Positions 32,461-41,115 of a DNA stretch of 41,787 bases are shown here, in pieces. The stretch is from Candidatus Cloacimonadota bacterium. Its GTDB lineage: Bacteria; Cloacimonadota; Cloacimonadia; Cloacimonadales; TCS61. The stretch covers positions 1 through 41,787 of the forward strand of contig JAFGRJ010000008.1 of assembly GCA_016935235.1 (NCBI GenBank), written 5' to 3'. The notes under the pieces were generated by a model, which searched no databases, was not told where the DNA came from, and saw nothing but the letters and a program-made list of their open reading frames with translations. Within the stretch, counting starts at the first letter, position 1; each line of letters begins with the position of its first letter. The translations under genes were made by a program, and so were the position numbers.

Positions 32461-32628
32461 ATGAAAAATAAGGAAAGATATACCGTTCTTACCCAAAAAC
32501 AGAAGGTTTTAATTCATACGGATGATATCTCTGAAGCTTTACGGATCAGGGAAGAACATAAGCAGGAAGGCGCCTACATAGAGGACAGAAAAAGTAAGGA
32601 GAAACACAAGAAAGATTTCTTCCGCTGA
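32461..32628 (+). CDS. Small charged protein, 55 residues
   Basis: Product begins MKNKERYTVLTQKQKVLIHT and ends KSKEKHKKDFFR; the N-terminal half could fold (beta-like TVLTQKQKVLIHT, then helix DISEALRIREEHKQEG) and the C-terminus is basic. The ribosome binding site GGAGGTGAT (32450-32458) is close to ideal. It is paired with the preceding Lys-rich gene. No homologue was recognised. The 80-base stretch after it holds a weak inverted repeat (CAGGAT/ATCCTG, 32637-32675) but no clear terminator. Confidence 0.72.
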   Translation: MKNKERYTVLTQKQKVLIHTDDISEALRIREEHKQEGAYIEDRKSKEKHKKDFFR

Positions 32629-32710
32629 TTCATTTCGCAGGATTATCTTCTTTACCTCCGTGGGATCCTGTTATATTTACAGCTCTATTTAAAATACAAG
32701 TCTATATAAA

Positions 32711-33985
32711 TCAAGCATTTGTCGCTTTATCTGCCTTCCATCGGGATTTAATTCTCTGCAACTGGGATAGAGGTATCTCCAGAATTCTACCACAACGGGG
32801 ACAGCTGATATTGTTGACCTTAAGATCAGGTGGAATTTTTATCTTCAGACCGCAAGTACATTGAAGAAATACAAAATCGTTAAGGGTCCGGATGAGATCA
32901 TCGAGTTTTCTTCTGCTGGATTCTGCTGTGATTTCTCTTTTCCCTGGCTTAGTAAGTTCTATCTTTTTTGTATCCTGTATTCCGGAAGGTGGAATAATAC
33001 TGGTTCTGGTTTCTGTGCCTTGTTTAAGACTGGAATAAGCTCTCTGATAATCAGCATAATTAGCACCGCCGGCAATGCTTCGTAATATCTTGATTCTTTC
33101 CAGTACGGGAGGATGGGTGCTGGTTAGAGCCGTTAGCCGTTGGCCTTTTTTAATCAGGGGATTCACTATAAAGAGACCTGCAGTGGCTTTATTGGCTGAT
33201 TCCAGGTTGATATCTGATGCTGCAATTTTTTCCAGGGCGGACGCCAATCCTTCGGGATAGCGGGTGAGTCTTATTGCAGAAGCATCAGCAAGATACTCTC
33301 TTTTTCTTGAGATAGCGAAATAGAGAAGTTGAGCCATGATAGGAGCAAGAACAGCCAGTAAAATAGCAATTAACATCATTATCAGCTGTAACTGTCCGCC
33401 TCCTTTGCTCGAACTGCGTGAACTGGATCGGCGACCTCCCCCAAACCAGAGACTGCGGAGAAAAATATGCGACAGGAATACAATACTTCCCAGGATAACG
33501 GCAGAAAAAGTCATGAACAGGATGTCGCGATTTGTTATATGGGATACTTCGTGGGCAATAACTCCCTGAAGTTCATCCCGGTCCAGTTTTTCCAGTAATC
33601 CTGCAGTAACAACTACCGAGCTTGTTTCAGGATTTCTTCCCGTGGCAAAAGCATTAGGAGCGATATCCGGAATGATGTAAACCTTGGGCATTGTAGGTAA
33701 ATTGGCTGCAATTTTCATTTCTTCTACCACATTGAACAGGCGGGGATGAATTTCAGGTGTTACTCTTTTGGCATGACTCATGGCCAGGACTATGGCATCA
33801 CCCGAAAAGTAACTGACAGCAGACATTATCAACCAGATCAGGAAGGCAATACTCATTCCAGCTATCCAGCCGTCACTTCCCCAGAATGCCTCACCAATAA
33901 AAAATCCTAGCAGAAGCAGGCTTAATCCCATCCCGATAAATAAAACAATTGATCTACGTCGGTTGGTCTGAATAAGCTCCCACAT
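32711..33985 (-). CDS. htpX: HtpX-like M48 membrane metalloprotease with C-terminal zinc ribbon
   Basis: 424 residues. HtpX-type zinc protease that degrades damaged membrane proteins. Two N-terminal membrane helices precede the catalytic HEVSHITNRD (HExxH at about 145-149), with a downstream REYLADASAIRLTR supplying the third ligand. Two more helices lie between. A 130-residue C-terminal extension ends in a zinc ribbon, with Cys in QCTCG and SCPRCG. This zinc ribbon is not part of classic HtpX. The gene follows lemA by 18 bases. Confidence 0.94.
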   Translation of the reverse strand: MWELIQTNRRRSIVLFIGMGLSLLLLGFFIGEAFWGSDGWIAGMSIAFLIWLIMSAVSYFSGDAIVLAMSHAKRVTPEIHPRLFNVVEEMKIAANLPTMPKVYIIPDIAPNAFATGRNPETSSVVVTAGLLEKLDRDELQGVIAHEVSHITNRDILFMTFSAVILGSIVFLSHIFLRSLWFGGGRRSSSRSSSKGGGQLQLIMMLIAILLAVLAPIMAQLLYFAISRKREYLADASAIRLTRYPEGLASALEKIAASDINLESANKATAGLFIVNPLIKKGQRLTALTSTHPPVLERIKILRSIAGGANYADYQRAYSSLKQGTETRTSIIPPSGIQDTKKIELTKPGKREITAESSRRKLDDLIRTLNDFVFLQCTCGLKIKIPPDLKVNNISCPRCGRILEIPLSQLQRIKSRWKADKATNA

Positions 33986-34003
33986 TCTCCCTGCCTTTAT
34001 CCG

Positions 34004-34564
34004 TTATGATGTGAAATCAACTTTGGGCACTTCTCTTTCGGTCGCGCTCTCAAGTTCGAAATATTCACTGGTTTTAAAATTGAACATGGTCGCAACAATA
34101 TTGGATGGAAACATCTGGATTTTATTATTGAAGAAAAGAACCTGATCGTTATAATTCTGTCTGGCGAAAGCTATTTTATTTTCAGTTGAGGTTAATTCTT
34201 CCTGTACAGCCAGGAAGTTCTGATTTGCTTTGAGCTCTGGATAATTTTCCACCACCAGAAAGAACTTGCTCATAGCGCCATTCAGGTTACTCTCCGCTCT
34301 GGCTTTTTCTCCGACACTCTGAGCAGACATGGCTTCACTTCGCGCCTTGGTTATGGACTCGAAAGTTGTCCGCTCATGTTTCATATAACCCTTGGCAGTC
34401 TCTACCAGATTAGGTATCAGGTCATGCCTCCTTTTCAACTGCACATCGATCTGAGCCCAGGAGTTCCTGACTCGATTGCGTAACTGCACCAGTGAATTGT
34501 AAATACCTATGAAGATAAGTACAAACAAAATTATTAAACCGATTAAGATTAATAATATACCCAT
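34004..34564 (-). CDS. lemA: LemA family protein
   Basis: 186 residues: one N-terminal membrane helix (LLILIGLIILFVLIFIGIYNSLV, about 3-24), then a helical bundle. The family signature NSWAQIDVQLKRRHDLIPNLVETAKGY is clear, here cited through its central DVQLKRRHDLIPNLV. The C-terminus includes FNNKIQMFPSNIVATMF. LemA proteins often occur beside HtpX-type proteases, as here. The function is not fixed; the gene overlaps the zinc-finger gene by one base. Confidence 0.95.
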   Translation of the reverse strand: MGILLILIGLIILFVLIFIGIYNSLVQLRNRVRNSWAQIDVQLKRRHDLIPNLVETAKGYMKHERTTFESITKARSEAMSAQSVGEKARAESNLNGAMSKFFLVVENYPELKANQNFLAVQEELTSTENKIAFARQNYNDQVLFFNNKIQMFPSNIVATMFNFKTSEYFELESATEREVPKVDFTS

Positions 34565-34956
34565 TATTCCCCCTTGGCTTCTTTATTGTTGAAAATCTCT
34601 GTCAAATGTTTCTTGATAGTATTATCCGGATCAAAATCGCCCATTTCCAGAATTTTCTGCAGTTCATCATTGTCAAACCAGAGGCCATGCCCATGGCGGC
34701 ATTTATCCAGTAATACTTTTTTGACCATAACCTGGAGCATCTTCTTGTGACAGACAGGACACTTCAATGGTTTCTCCCCGGGAACACTAGTCAGCAGAAA
34801 AGATTGTAATAACTTCTCTTTTCTTTTTGCATCCCGGAGCAGTAATTCCAGCTCTCCATTATCTAACCAGATGCCATGGCAGGAAAGACAGTAATCGATT
34901 TCCACTTCCTTAATCTCCAAGGTTATCATGCTTTTTCCGCATCTGGGACAATTCAT
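34564..34956 (-). CDS. Tandem zf-TFIIB-type zinc-ribbon protein
   Basis: 130 residues with two zinc modules of the zf-TFIIB family. The first is CPRCGKSM with CLSCHGIWLDNGELELLL; the second is CPVCHKKM with CRHGHGLWFDNDELQKIL, where one Cys is replaced by His. These small proteins are common in bacteria and of unknown role, often beside membrane-stress genes. It overlaps both the TetR gene (ATGA) and lemA (one base), so it belongs to the same operon. Its zinc-ribbon theme is shared with the C-terminus of the HtpX-like protein. Confidence 0.9.
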   Translation of the reverse strand: MNCPRCGKSMITLEIKEVEIDYCLSCHGIWLDNGELELLLRDAKRKEKLLQSFLLTSVPGEKPLKCPVCHKKMLQVMVKKVLLDKCRHGHGLWFDNDELQKILEMGDFDPDNTIKKHLTEIFNNKEAKGE

Positions 34957-35588
34957 TCATCCTCCGTATTTTCTGGGGCTGGTCCTTTTTTCAATCCTCG
35001 GTATATTATATTCACAGCTTGTTCCTTGATATCTTCCAGCGATCGATTGCTGTTTCCCAGGGACCATTCAAAAAGAGCAAAGTTAAGAGTGCCAATCATT
35101 ATAATTACCAGCACCTCTGTGTCAATTGACCTGATCAGGCTTGCGTCTATGGCATCCTGGCAAAGTTTTTTCAGATAATTGATATATTCCTGCAGGGGTC
35201 TGAAAGTGGGATATTTAAGGTAAAATTCAGAACTCTGTCTTAATTCTTTGGTAACGAAGCGAGCAATATTAGGATTTTGGGTAAACATCTCTATATGGAG
35301 GCTGAAAAATTTAAGTAATCTTTCGAGTTTGTCGTCTATAGCTGCTATTATTTTTTTCAGATTCTGTAATTTTTCCTCGATGAGTTCCTCAAAAGCCGCT
35401 ATAAAAAGATCATCTTTATTGTGAAAGTATAGATAAATAGTGCCATCTGCAACCCGGGCGGATCGGGCAATGTCAATAATTTTCGTTTTATGGAATCCCT
35501 TTTCCCCGAATACATTCATCGCAGCATTTATGATTCTCAAACGCTTGTCCATTTTCTTCGCTGTCAGCTTGTTTGTTTTTCTTTTCAT
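34953..35588 (-). CDS. TetR/AcrR-family transcriptional regulator, first gene of the htpX-lemA operon
   Basis: 211 residues. The HTH region (about 17-62) reads RIINAAMNVFGEKGFHKTKI and ARVADGTIYLYFHNKDDLF. The ligand domain contains ARFVTKELRQSSEFYLKYP, which resembles fatty-acid-type (FadR/RutR-like) TetR regulators; that is suggestive only. The ATG has an AGGTGG site. A 5-5-5 inverted repeat GATTTTTGTTAAATC (35599-35613) lies just upstream and overlaps a possible -10; with TTGACA at 35637-35632 this could be an autoregulated promoter. It probably controls the operon with zf-TFIIB, lemA and htpX. Confidence 0.92.
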   Translation of the reverse strand: MKRKTNKLTAKKMDKRLRIINAAMNVFGEKGFHKTKIIDIARSARVADGTIYLYFHNKDDLFIAAFEELIEEKLQNLKKIIAAIDDKLERLLKFFSLHIEMFTQNPNIARFVTKELRQSSEFYLKYPTFRPLQEYINYLKKLCQDAIDASLIRSIDTEVLVIIMIGTLNFALFEWSLGNSNRSLEDIKEQAVNIIYRGLKKGPAPENTEDE

Positions 35589-35598
35589 TATCCACCTA

Positions 35599-35637
35599 GA
35601 TTTTTGTTAAATCAATTAAATGCTTTTTGAGTGTCAA
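35599..35637 (-). promoter_or_regulatory. Candidate promoter with overlapping inverted repeat for the TetR-htpX operon
   Basis: TTGACA (35637-35632) is followed 17 bases later by TGATTT (35614-35609) on the minus strand. The inverted repeat GATTTTTGTTAAATC at 35599-35613 overlaps the -10. It lies 11 bases upstream of the regulator start. Confidence 0.35.
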
Positions 35638-35738
35638 ATATAATCTTCAAAAACTACTCTCTGATTGTTGTCGGGGAAATAAAATAGATTTGACGGTTTT
35701 CTTTGCGTAAGTTTTTAGGTAAATTGAAGAGGAGAGGG

Positions 35739-37544
35739 ATGAGTTACAGAACACTGATAGTTGAAGACGAAAGGATTATCGCTGAAGATATCAAGAATGC
35801 GCTGATCAGTTTTGGATATGAAGTGCTGGCAATAACAGGTTCTGGGGAAGAAGCCTGGAAACTCGCTCAGGAACTTAAACCTGACATTGTCCTGATGGAT
35901 ATAGTTCTCGAAGGTGAAATAAACGGTCTGGATGCTGGCAGGAAAATTTATCACAGACTGGGGATTCCTATAATTTTTCTCACCTCTTATGCTGATGAGA
36001 AAACACTGGAAAAAGCAAAATCGGCAAATCCCTATGCCTATCTTGTCAAACCTTTCGAAGACAAGGAATTGCACGCGTCTCTAGAAATGGCTTTGTATAA
36101 AAACAGAATGGAAAAGTTACTCCATGATAGTGAGAAAAAATACCGTCATCTGGTGGAATCTATCGGAGAAGGTATTATCATTCTTAATCGGAAATGTTCC
36201 ATAACTTTTGCTAATAATGCTGCTGCCAGTATTCTGGGGCTCAGTAAGAGAGAACTGCTCGGAAAAAATCTGAAAGGATTCATTCTGAAAGCTGAATTGC
36301 ATAAATTTGAAAAGAAATTTGCCGAACTGGCTGCGGGTCATGAGGTAAGATTGGATATCTCCGTCCGTAGTCATAATACCCGGGAGAGAATCCTGGATCT
36401 GCAGATGCGTCCTCTGTATGATAAGGAAAATTTCAGTGGCATCTTTACTGTTTTTAATGATATCACTGGGAGAAAAGAACTGGAAATTAAGCTGATAAAG
36501 TCAGAAAAAGAGCTCAATCGGGAAGTTAAGGAACTGAAAAGTAAGCTGGATAGAAATAAAGATATCATGGAAAATCTGGGAGACAGCGAGCAGATTCGCA
36601 GAGTGCTCAAGCAGGTCAATCTGGTAGCGAAAACAGATATGAGTGTAATAATTGAAGGGAAAAGTGGTACCGGGAAAGAAGTTATCGCCAACATGATTCA
36701 TCGCTTGAGCAAGAGAAGAAATCAACCCCTCATAGCCATTGACTGCGGAGCAATACCTGTAACGCTTATTGAAAGTGAAATGTTCGGATATGAGAAGGGT
36801 GCTTTTACTGGTGCAGACACGCTGAAATCGGGGAAGTTTGAATTGGCCAGTAAAGGCACTTTACTGCTGGATGAAGTGACCAATCTGCCTCCTGAGGGAC
36901 AAAGAGGATTGTTAAGAGCTCTCGAGGAAAGAATTATCTACCGGGTAGGCGGGAAGAAACCGATCCCGGTCGATGTCAGAATCATCTCAACATCCAATCT
37001 TGACCTTGGTGAAGCTGTCAGATCCGGGACATTCAGGGAAGACCTTTTTCACCGTCTTAATGAGTTTCGTATCGTTCTGCCAACGTTGAAAGAACGTAAA
37101 AATGATATCGAGACACTTACCCGGACCTTCCTTAACCTGGCAAATAGAGAACTGGGGAAAAACGTGGTTGGTATTAACGTCGAAGCCTTGAAATTGTTAC
37201 ATGGCTATGACTGGCCAGGTAACATCAGAGAGTTGAAACATCTTATCAGAAGAGCTGTTCTGGTTGCTGAACACGATATCCTGACTCCAGAGGACTTACA
37301 ATTCCATTGCTCTTTACAATCGGGTGAAATTATCCCGGCATGGTCGCAAACCGATCTTGATAGAATTCTGGAAGCAAATTGTACCCTCAATGGCATGGTT
37401 ACTGATGTAATCAGAGATCTCGAGAGAAAGATCATTGTGTCAGTGCTGAAAAAAGTAAATTTTAATAAAACCAAAGCTGCTAGAATTCTGGGTATCGACC
37501 GTTCCACGCTCTATTCCAAACTAAAGCAAATGGGAATTATCTGA
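35739..37544 (+). CDS. Response regulator with REC, PAS, sigma54-interaction (AAA+) and Fis-type HTH domains
   Basis: 601 residues, NtrC-type activator of sigma54 promoters. REC (about 1-118) has LIVEDERI, IVLMDIV and AYLVKPF. A PAS domain (about 130-250) follows, with GEGIIILNRKCSITFAN. A coiled-coil linker leads to the AAA+ domain (about 285-515) with Walker A GKSGTGKE, the sigma54-contacting GAFTGA loop intact, and LLLDEVTNLP as Walker B. The C-terminal HTH has NFNKTKAARILGIDRSTLYSKLK. The start at 35739 follows a GGAGAGGG site and sits next to LIVEDE. No kinase is adjacent. Its REC resembles those of the two c-di-GMP regulators at 3790-6574. Confidence 0.95.
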   Translation: MSYRTLIVEDERIIAEDIKNALISFGYEVLAITGSGEEAWKLAQELKPDIVLMDIVLEGEINGLDAGRKIYHRLGIPIIFLTSYADEKTLEKAKSANPYAYLVKPFEDKELHASLEMALYKNRMEKLLHDSEKKYRHLVESIGEGIIILNRKCSITFANNAAASILGLSKRELLGKNLKGFILKAELHKFEKKFAELAAGHEVRLDISVRSHNTRERILDLQMRPLYDKENFSGIFTVFNDITGRKELEIKLIKSEKELNREVKELKSKLDRNKDIMENLGDSEQIRRVLKQVNLVAKTDMSVIIEGKSGTGKEVIANMIHRLSKRRNQPLIAIDCGAIPVTLIESEMFGYEKGAFTGADTLKSGKFELASKGTLLLDEVTNLPPEGQRGLLRALEERIIYRVGGKKPIPVDVRIISTSNLDLGEAVRSGTFREDLFHRLNEFRIVLPTLKERKNDIETLTRTFLNLANRELGKNVVGINVEALKLLHGYDWPGNIRELKHLIRRAVLVAEHDILTPEDLQFHCSLQSGEIIPAWSQTDLDRILEANCTLNGMVTDVIRDLERKIIVSVLKKVNFNKTKAARILGIDRSTLYSKLKQMGII

Positions 37545-37802
37545 AGTATTGATCTTAATTATTATAATTTTATTAATTAGTTCTATAAATGGTTATCCTT
37601 TATGTTTTCTGCAGAAGTTAAACGTTTCCAACCGGTAAGCCCCTTTTCATGACCTGTTAGAATATTATCCCCCCGGGTCAATCATGTATCTTCTTTTGCC
37701 ATTTGTTAAGAAAATTCCTGTAGTTCTTTTCTCCAGATGATTTTTAAAAAATTGGACATTTTTATAACTGCAGTTAAGTTATTAATTCAAAGGTACCATG
37801 TT

Positions 37803-38984
37803 ATGAAATATGATTTTGATAATTCACCCGGTCGGGGGGGCACCAATTGTTATAAATGGGATTTTCTTTTCCAGAAGTTTGGTGATGAAGACCTTTTGCC
37901 TTTATGGGTGGCAGACATGGACCTGGTTACAGCTCGCCCCATAGTTACTGCCTTGTGCCAGCGTGCTCAGCACGGCATTTATGGTTATTCTTTTCGACCT
38001 GATTCCTATTATCAGGCTATCAAGGGCTGGTATGAACGCAGACATGCCTGGGAGATATCAACGGATTGGATAGTTGATAGTCCCGGAGTGGTACCGGCTA
38101 TTAATTTTGCACTTCAGGCTTATACTTCACCAGGGGACAGGATACTGGTCCAGACTCCGGTTTATGATCCCTTCTTTGAAGCAGTTGTATCCAATAACAG
38201 AATCCTGCTGAAATCAAGTTTGATCCTCGAAAACAATCATTATCGGATCGATTTCGATGATATGAAGCAAAAGTTGTCCCAGGATGTGAAAGTATTGATT
38301 TTCTGTAGCCCCCATAATCCAGTCGGGAGGGTCTGGCGGAAGTCTGAGCTGTTACATTTGCTTGCACTTTGTGTCGAACACCAGGTACTTGTTTTATCTG
38401 ATGAGATCCATTCTGATATTATTTTTCCAGAGTTCCGGCATATCCCCCTTGCTTCTCTGGCAGGTTCCTACCAGAAAAATATAATAACCTTCAATGCCCC
38501 CAGTAAAACCTTCAACGTGGCAGGACTCATGAACTCCTATGTGTTGATACCAGATTCTGACCTCAGAGAGGGTTTCCGCAATATTCTGGTGCAGAATCAT
38601 CTTCTGGAGGGTAACATATTCGGGATGATTGCTCTGGAAGCCGCCTATACTTCGGGAGAGGAATGGCTTAACCAGTTGATCGGTTATCTGGAAAGTAATT
38701 ATGCATTTTTATGTGATTTTATCGAAACAGAAATTCCATTCCTCAGGGTTATTGAAATGGAAGGGACATATCTGGCCTGGCTGGACTTCAGGGCTCTGGG
38801 TTTTTCCGATACTGAATTAGCTGAAATAATCGTGAAAAAAGCCAGGATTGCTTTAACCAGAGGTTCACAATACGGTAAAGAAGGAGAGGGTTTCATGAGA
38901 TTGAATTTCGCCTGTCCCCGTTACTTTCTGGAAACAGTACTACTTCGTTTGAAAAAGGTCTTGCAGGAAATATCTAATCAATAA
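37803..38984 (+). CDS. MalY/PatB-type PLP-dependent C-S lyase (candidate OvoB)
   Basis: 393 residues, fold-type I aminotransferase family, MalY/PatB branch. The N-terminus KYDFDNSPGRGGTNCYKWD and LLPLWVADMD are typical of that branch. Active-site elements are SPHNPVGRVW (Asn172), LSDEIHSDI (Asp200), SKTFNVAG with PLP Lys235, and an Arg in MRLNF. MalY-type enzymes usually cleave cystathionine or cysteine conjugates. The adjacent downstream gene is an OvoA-type sulfoxide synthase, whose product needs a PLP C-S lyase (OvoB) to form 5-thiohistidine, so OvoB is the best guess. The start at 37803 has only an AAGG site; a longer frame from 37737 has no family match. The 258-base gap before it holds no clear gene. 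Confidence 0.88.
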   Translation: MKYDFDNSPGRGGTNCYKWDFLFQKFGDEDLLPLWVADMDLVTARPIVTALCQRAQHGIYGYSFRPDSYYQAIKGWYERRHAWEISTDWIVDSPGVVPAINFALQAYTSPGDRILVQTPVYDPFFEAVVSNNRILLKSSLILENNHYRIDFDDMKQKLSQDVKVLIFCSPHNPVGRVWRKSELLHLLALCVEHQVLVLSDEIHSDIIFPEFRHIPLASLAGSYQKNIITFNAPSKTFNVAGLMNSYVLIPDSDLREGFRNILVQNHLLEGNIFGMIALEAAYTSGEEWLNQLIGYLESNYAFLCDFIETEIPFLRVIEMEGTYLAWLDFRALGFSDTELAEIIVKKARIALTRGSQYGKEGEGFMRLNFACPRYFLETVLLRLKKVLQEISNQ

Positions 38985-39002
38985 GAAAGAAAGAGGTTAT
39001 CC

Positions 39003-41114
39003 GTGAATGATCTGGTGACAAGAACCATAATTTTGAATCTAGGTTCTGTGGCTGGTAAACGCAAGGAAATTCTGGAATATTTCCGAAAAACAGTCCAGAT
39101 AGAAGAAAAACTTTTTGCAACTTTCAAAGATGACAGTACCTATTATCTGCGAGCAGATCCTCTTCGTCATCCTTTGATCTTCTATTTTGGTCATACAGCT
39201 GTTTTTTATATAAATAAACTGGTCCTGGCAAAATATCTCGGTGAGAGGATTAATCCCCACTTTGAGTCCATATTTGCAGTTGGTGTGGATGAAATGAGCT
39301 GGGACGACCTGAACGAAGCGCATTACGATTGGCCTGCCGTTGCTGAAATCAGGTCATACAGAGCCCGGGTATGGGAAGTTGTGGAAGATATGATCTCCAG
39401 ATTACCTCTGAAATTACCTATTACCTGGGATGAACCATTCTGGGTGATAATGATGGGTATCGAACATCAGCGCATACATCTGGAAACATCTTCTGTTCTG
39501 ATCAGACAATTACCTCTTGCTGCCCTTAAACCAGTAGATTTCTGGAAAGTATGTCCCGAAAGGGGAGAATCCCCCGAAAACGAATTAGTGAATGTACCCG
39601 GAGGAATGGTCAAATTGGGCAAGAGTTTCGATAATCCCCTCTATGGCTGGGATAACGAGTTTGGAAGCCGTGAAATAAGAGTCAAACCCTTCAAAACAGG
39701 GAAATATCTGGTTTCCAATCAGGAGTTCCTGGAATTCATCGAAGATAAGGGCTATCATACCAGAGACTACTGGACAGAAGAGGGCTGGAATTGGAAAAGC
39801 TATGAAAAGGTGGAACACCCTCGCTTCTGGAGAAAAAAAAAGGATGGTGGATATCAGCTCAGGTTGATGCTGGAGGGAATCCCTCTACCCTGGAACTGGC
39901 CGGTAGAATTGAATTATCTGGAAGCAAAAGCTTTTTGTAACTGGAAGTCGAAAAAAACAGGGAAACCTCTCAGATTGCCGACTGAAGCCGAATGGTACAG
40001 GATATATAATACTGGCAACATACCGGATCAACCCTATTGGGATAATGCTCCGGGTAATATAAATCTGGAACACTGGGCTTCACCATGTCCAGTAGATAAA
40101 TTTGAATTTGGTAAATTCTACGATGTTATCGGCAATGTCTGGCAATGGACAGAAACCCCTATCTCTGGCTTCAATGGATTCAAGGTTCACCCTTATTATG
40201 ATGATTTTTCCACTCCTACTTTTGATAATAAACATAATCTTATCAAAGGCGGTTCCTGGATTTCAACCGGGAATGAAGCCACCCGTGATGCCCGATATGC
40301 CTTCCGACGCCATTTCTATCAGCACGCCGGATTCCGTTATGTGGAAACAGCGGAACCTGTAGTGATCGAATCAGCTGTTTATGAAGAGGACCCTGATGTG
40401 TCTCTGAGATGTGAGTTCAATTATGGCAGGGAATATGGAAATGTTCCTCTTTTTTCGGTGAAAGCAGCTGCATTCTGTATAAATGCTATGAAAGGCAGGA
40501 AGCTGTCAAAAGCACTGAACTTGGGTTGTGATGTGGGAAGAACGACCTTCGAACTGGCAAGATATTTTGATCATGTTACCGGTCTTGATTTTACTGCGCG
40601 TTATATACGCCTTGCTATACAGATGCAGGAAAAAGGCAGAATATTGTATACTCTGCCGGAAGAGGGGGAACTTGTTTCCTTCCATGAAATTAGTCTGGAG
40701 GAGCTGGGGTTAGCTGGTACCGAAAATAAAGTTGATTTCTGGCAGGCGGATGCCTCCAACCTTAAACCGCAATATACCGGTTATGACCTGATATATGTTC
40801 AGAATCTCCTGGAAAGAATCTACGATCCCGAGAAATTCCTCCAACTGGTACATGAGCGCATGAATACCAGCGGTCTGTTGATTATTTCTTCACTTTATGA
40901 CTGGAATGAGCAGTATACCGCGAAAAACCACTGGCTGGGCGGTTATAGAGAAGATGGGGAACCGGTTTGGAGCAGTGAACGCCTGACATGGATTTTGCAG
41001 CAAAAATTCTATCTGCTTGGAAATATTACCAGTATACCACTGCTCAAGAGAATCAAGAGCAGAGTATTTTTCTATGGAGAAAGCGAATTTTCTGTATGGG
41101 AACTGAGACATTAA
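39003..41114 (+). CDS. ovoA: OvoA-like 5-histidylcysteine sulfoxide synthase with C-terminal methyltransferase
   Basis: 703 residues, full OvoA layout. The N-terminal DinB-like region carries iron ligands H64 (FGHTAVFY) and HQRIHLE (H155, H159, E161). An FGE-type sulfatase-modifying-like domain (about 190-455) contains VPGGMVKLG, LPTEAEWYR, DVIGNVWQWTE and IKGGSWISTGNEATRDARYAFRRH. The C-terminal SAM methyltransferase (about 500-690) has LNLGCDVGRTTFELA. OvoA uses oxygen to join cysteine sulfur to histidine C5, then methylates the thiohistidine after lyase action. The start is GTG at 39003 with an AGAGG site, 18 bases after the lyase gene. It ends 1 base from the convergent selD. Confidence 0.93.
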   Translation: MNDLVTRTIILNLGSVAGKRKEILEYFRKTVQIEEKLFATFKDDSTYYLRADPLRHPLIFYFGHTAVFYINKLVLAKYLGERINPHFESIFAVGVDEMSWDDLNEAHYDWPAVAEIRSYRARVWEVVEDMISRLPLKLPITWDEPFWVIMMGIEHQRIHLETSSVLIRQLPLAALKPVDFWKVCPERGESPENELVNVPGGMVKLGKSFDNPLYGWDNEFGSREIRVKPFKTGKYLVSNQEFLEFIEDKGYHTRDYWTEEGWNWKSYEKVEHPRFWRKKKDGGYQLRLMLEGIPLPWNWPVELNYLEAKAFCNWKSKKTGKPLRLPTEAEWYRIYNTGNIPDQPYWDNAPGNINLEHWASPCPVDKFEFGKFYDVIGNVWQWTETPISGFNGFKVHPYYDDFSTPTFDNKHNLIKGGSWISTGNEATRDARYAFRRHFYQHAGFRYVETAEPVVIESAVYEEDPDVSLRCEFNYGREYGNVPLFSVKAAAFCINAMKGRKLSKALNLGCDVGRTTFELARYFDHVTGLDFTARYIRLAIQMQEKGRILYTLPEEGELVSFHEISLEELGLAGTENKVDFWQADASNLKPQYTGYDLIYVQNLLERIYDPEKFLQLVHERMNTSGLLIISSLYDWNEQYTAKNHWLGGYREDGEPVWSSERLTWILQQKFYLLGNITSIPLLKRIKSRVFFYGESEFSVWELRH

Positions 41115-41115
41115 G

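Noticed and set aside
32637-32675. CAGGAT/ATCCTG inverted repeat as a terminator for the small genes
   Set aside because: Only a 6-bp stem with a long loop and no T run, too weak to call.
37545-37600. AT-rich inverted repeat after the sigma54 activator as a terminator
   Set aside because: The arms (TTAATTA-type) have no GC core and are expected by chance in AT-rich DNA.
37545-37802. Possible riboswitch or small gene before the PLP lyase
   Set aside because: AT-rich gap with no conserved riboswitch pattern, no credible reading frame with a ribosome binding site, and no clear hairpin.
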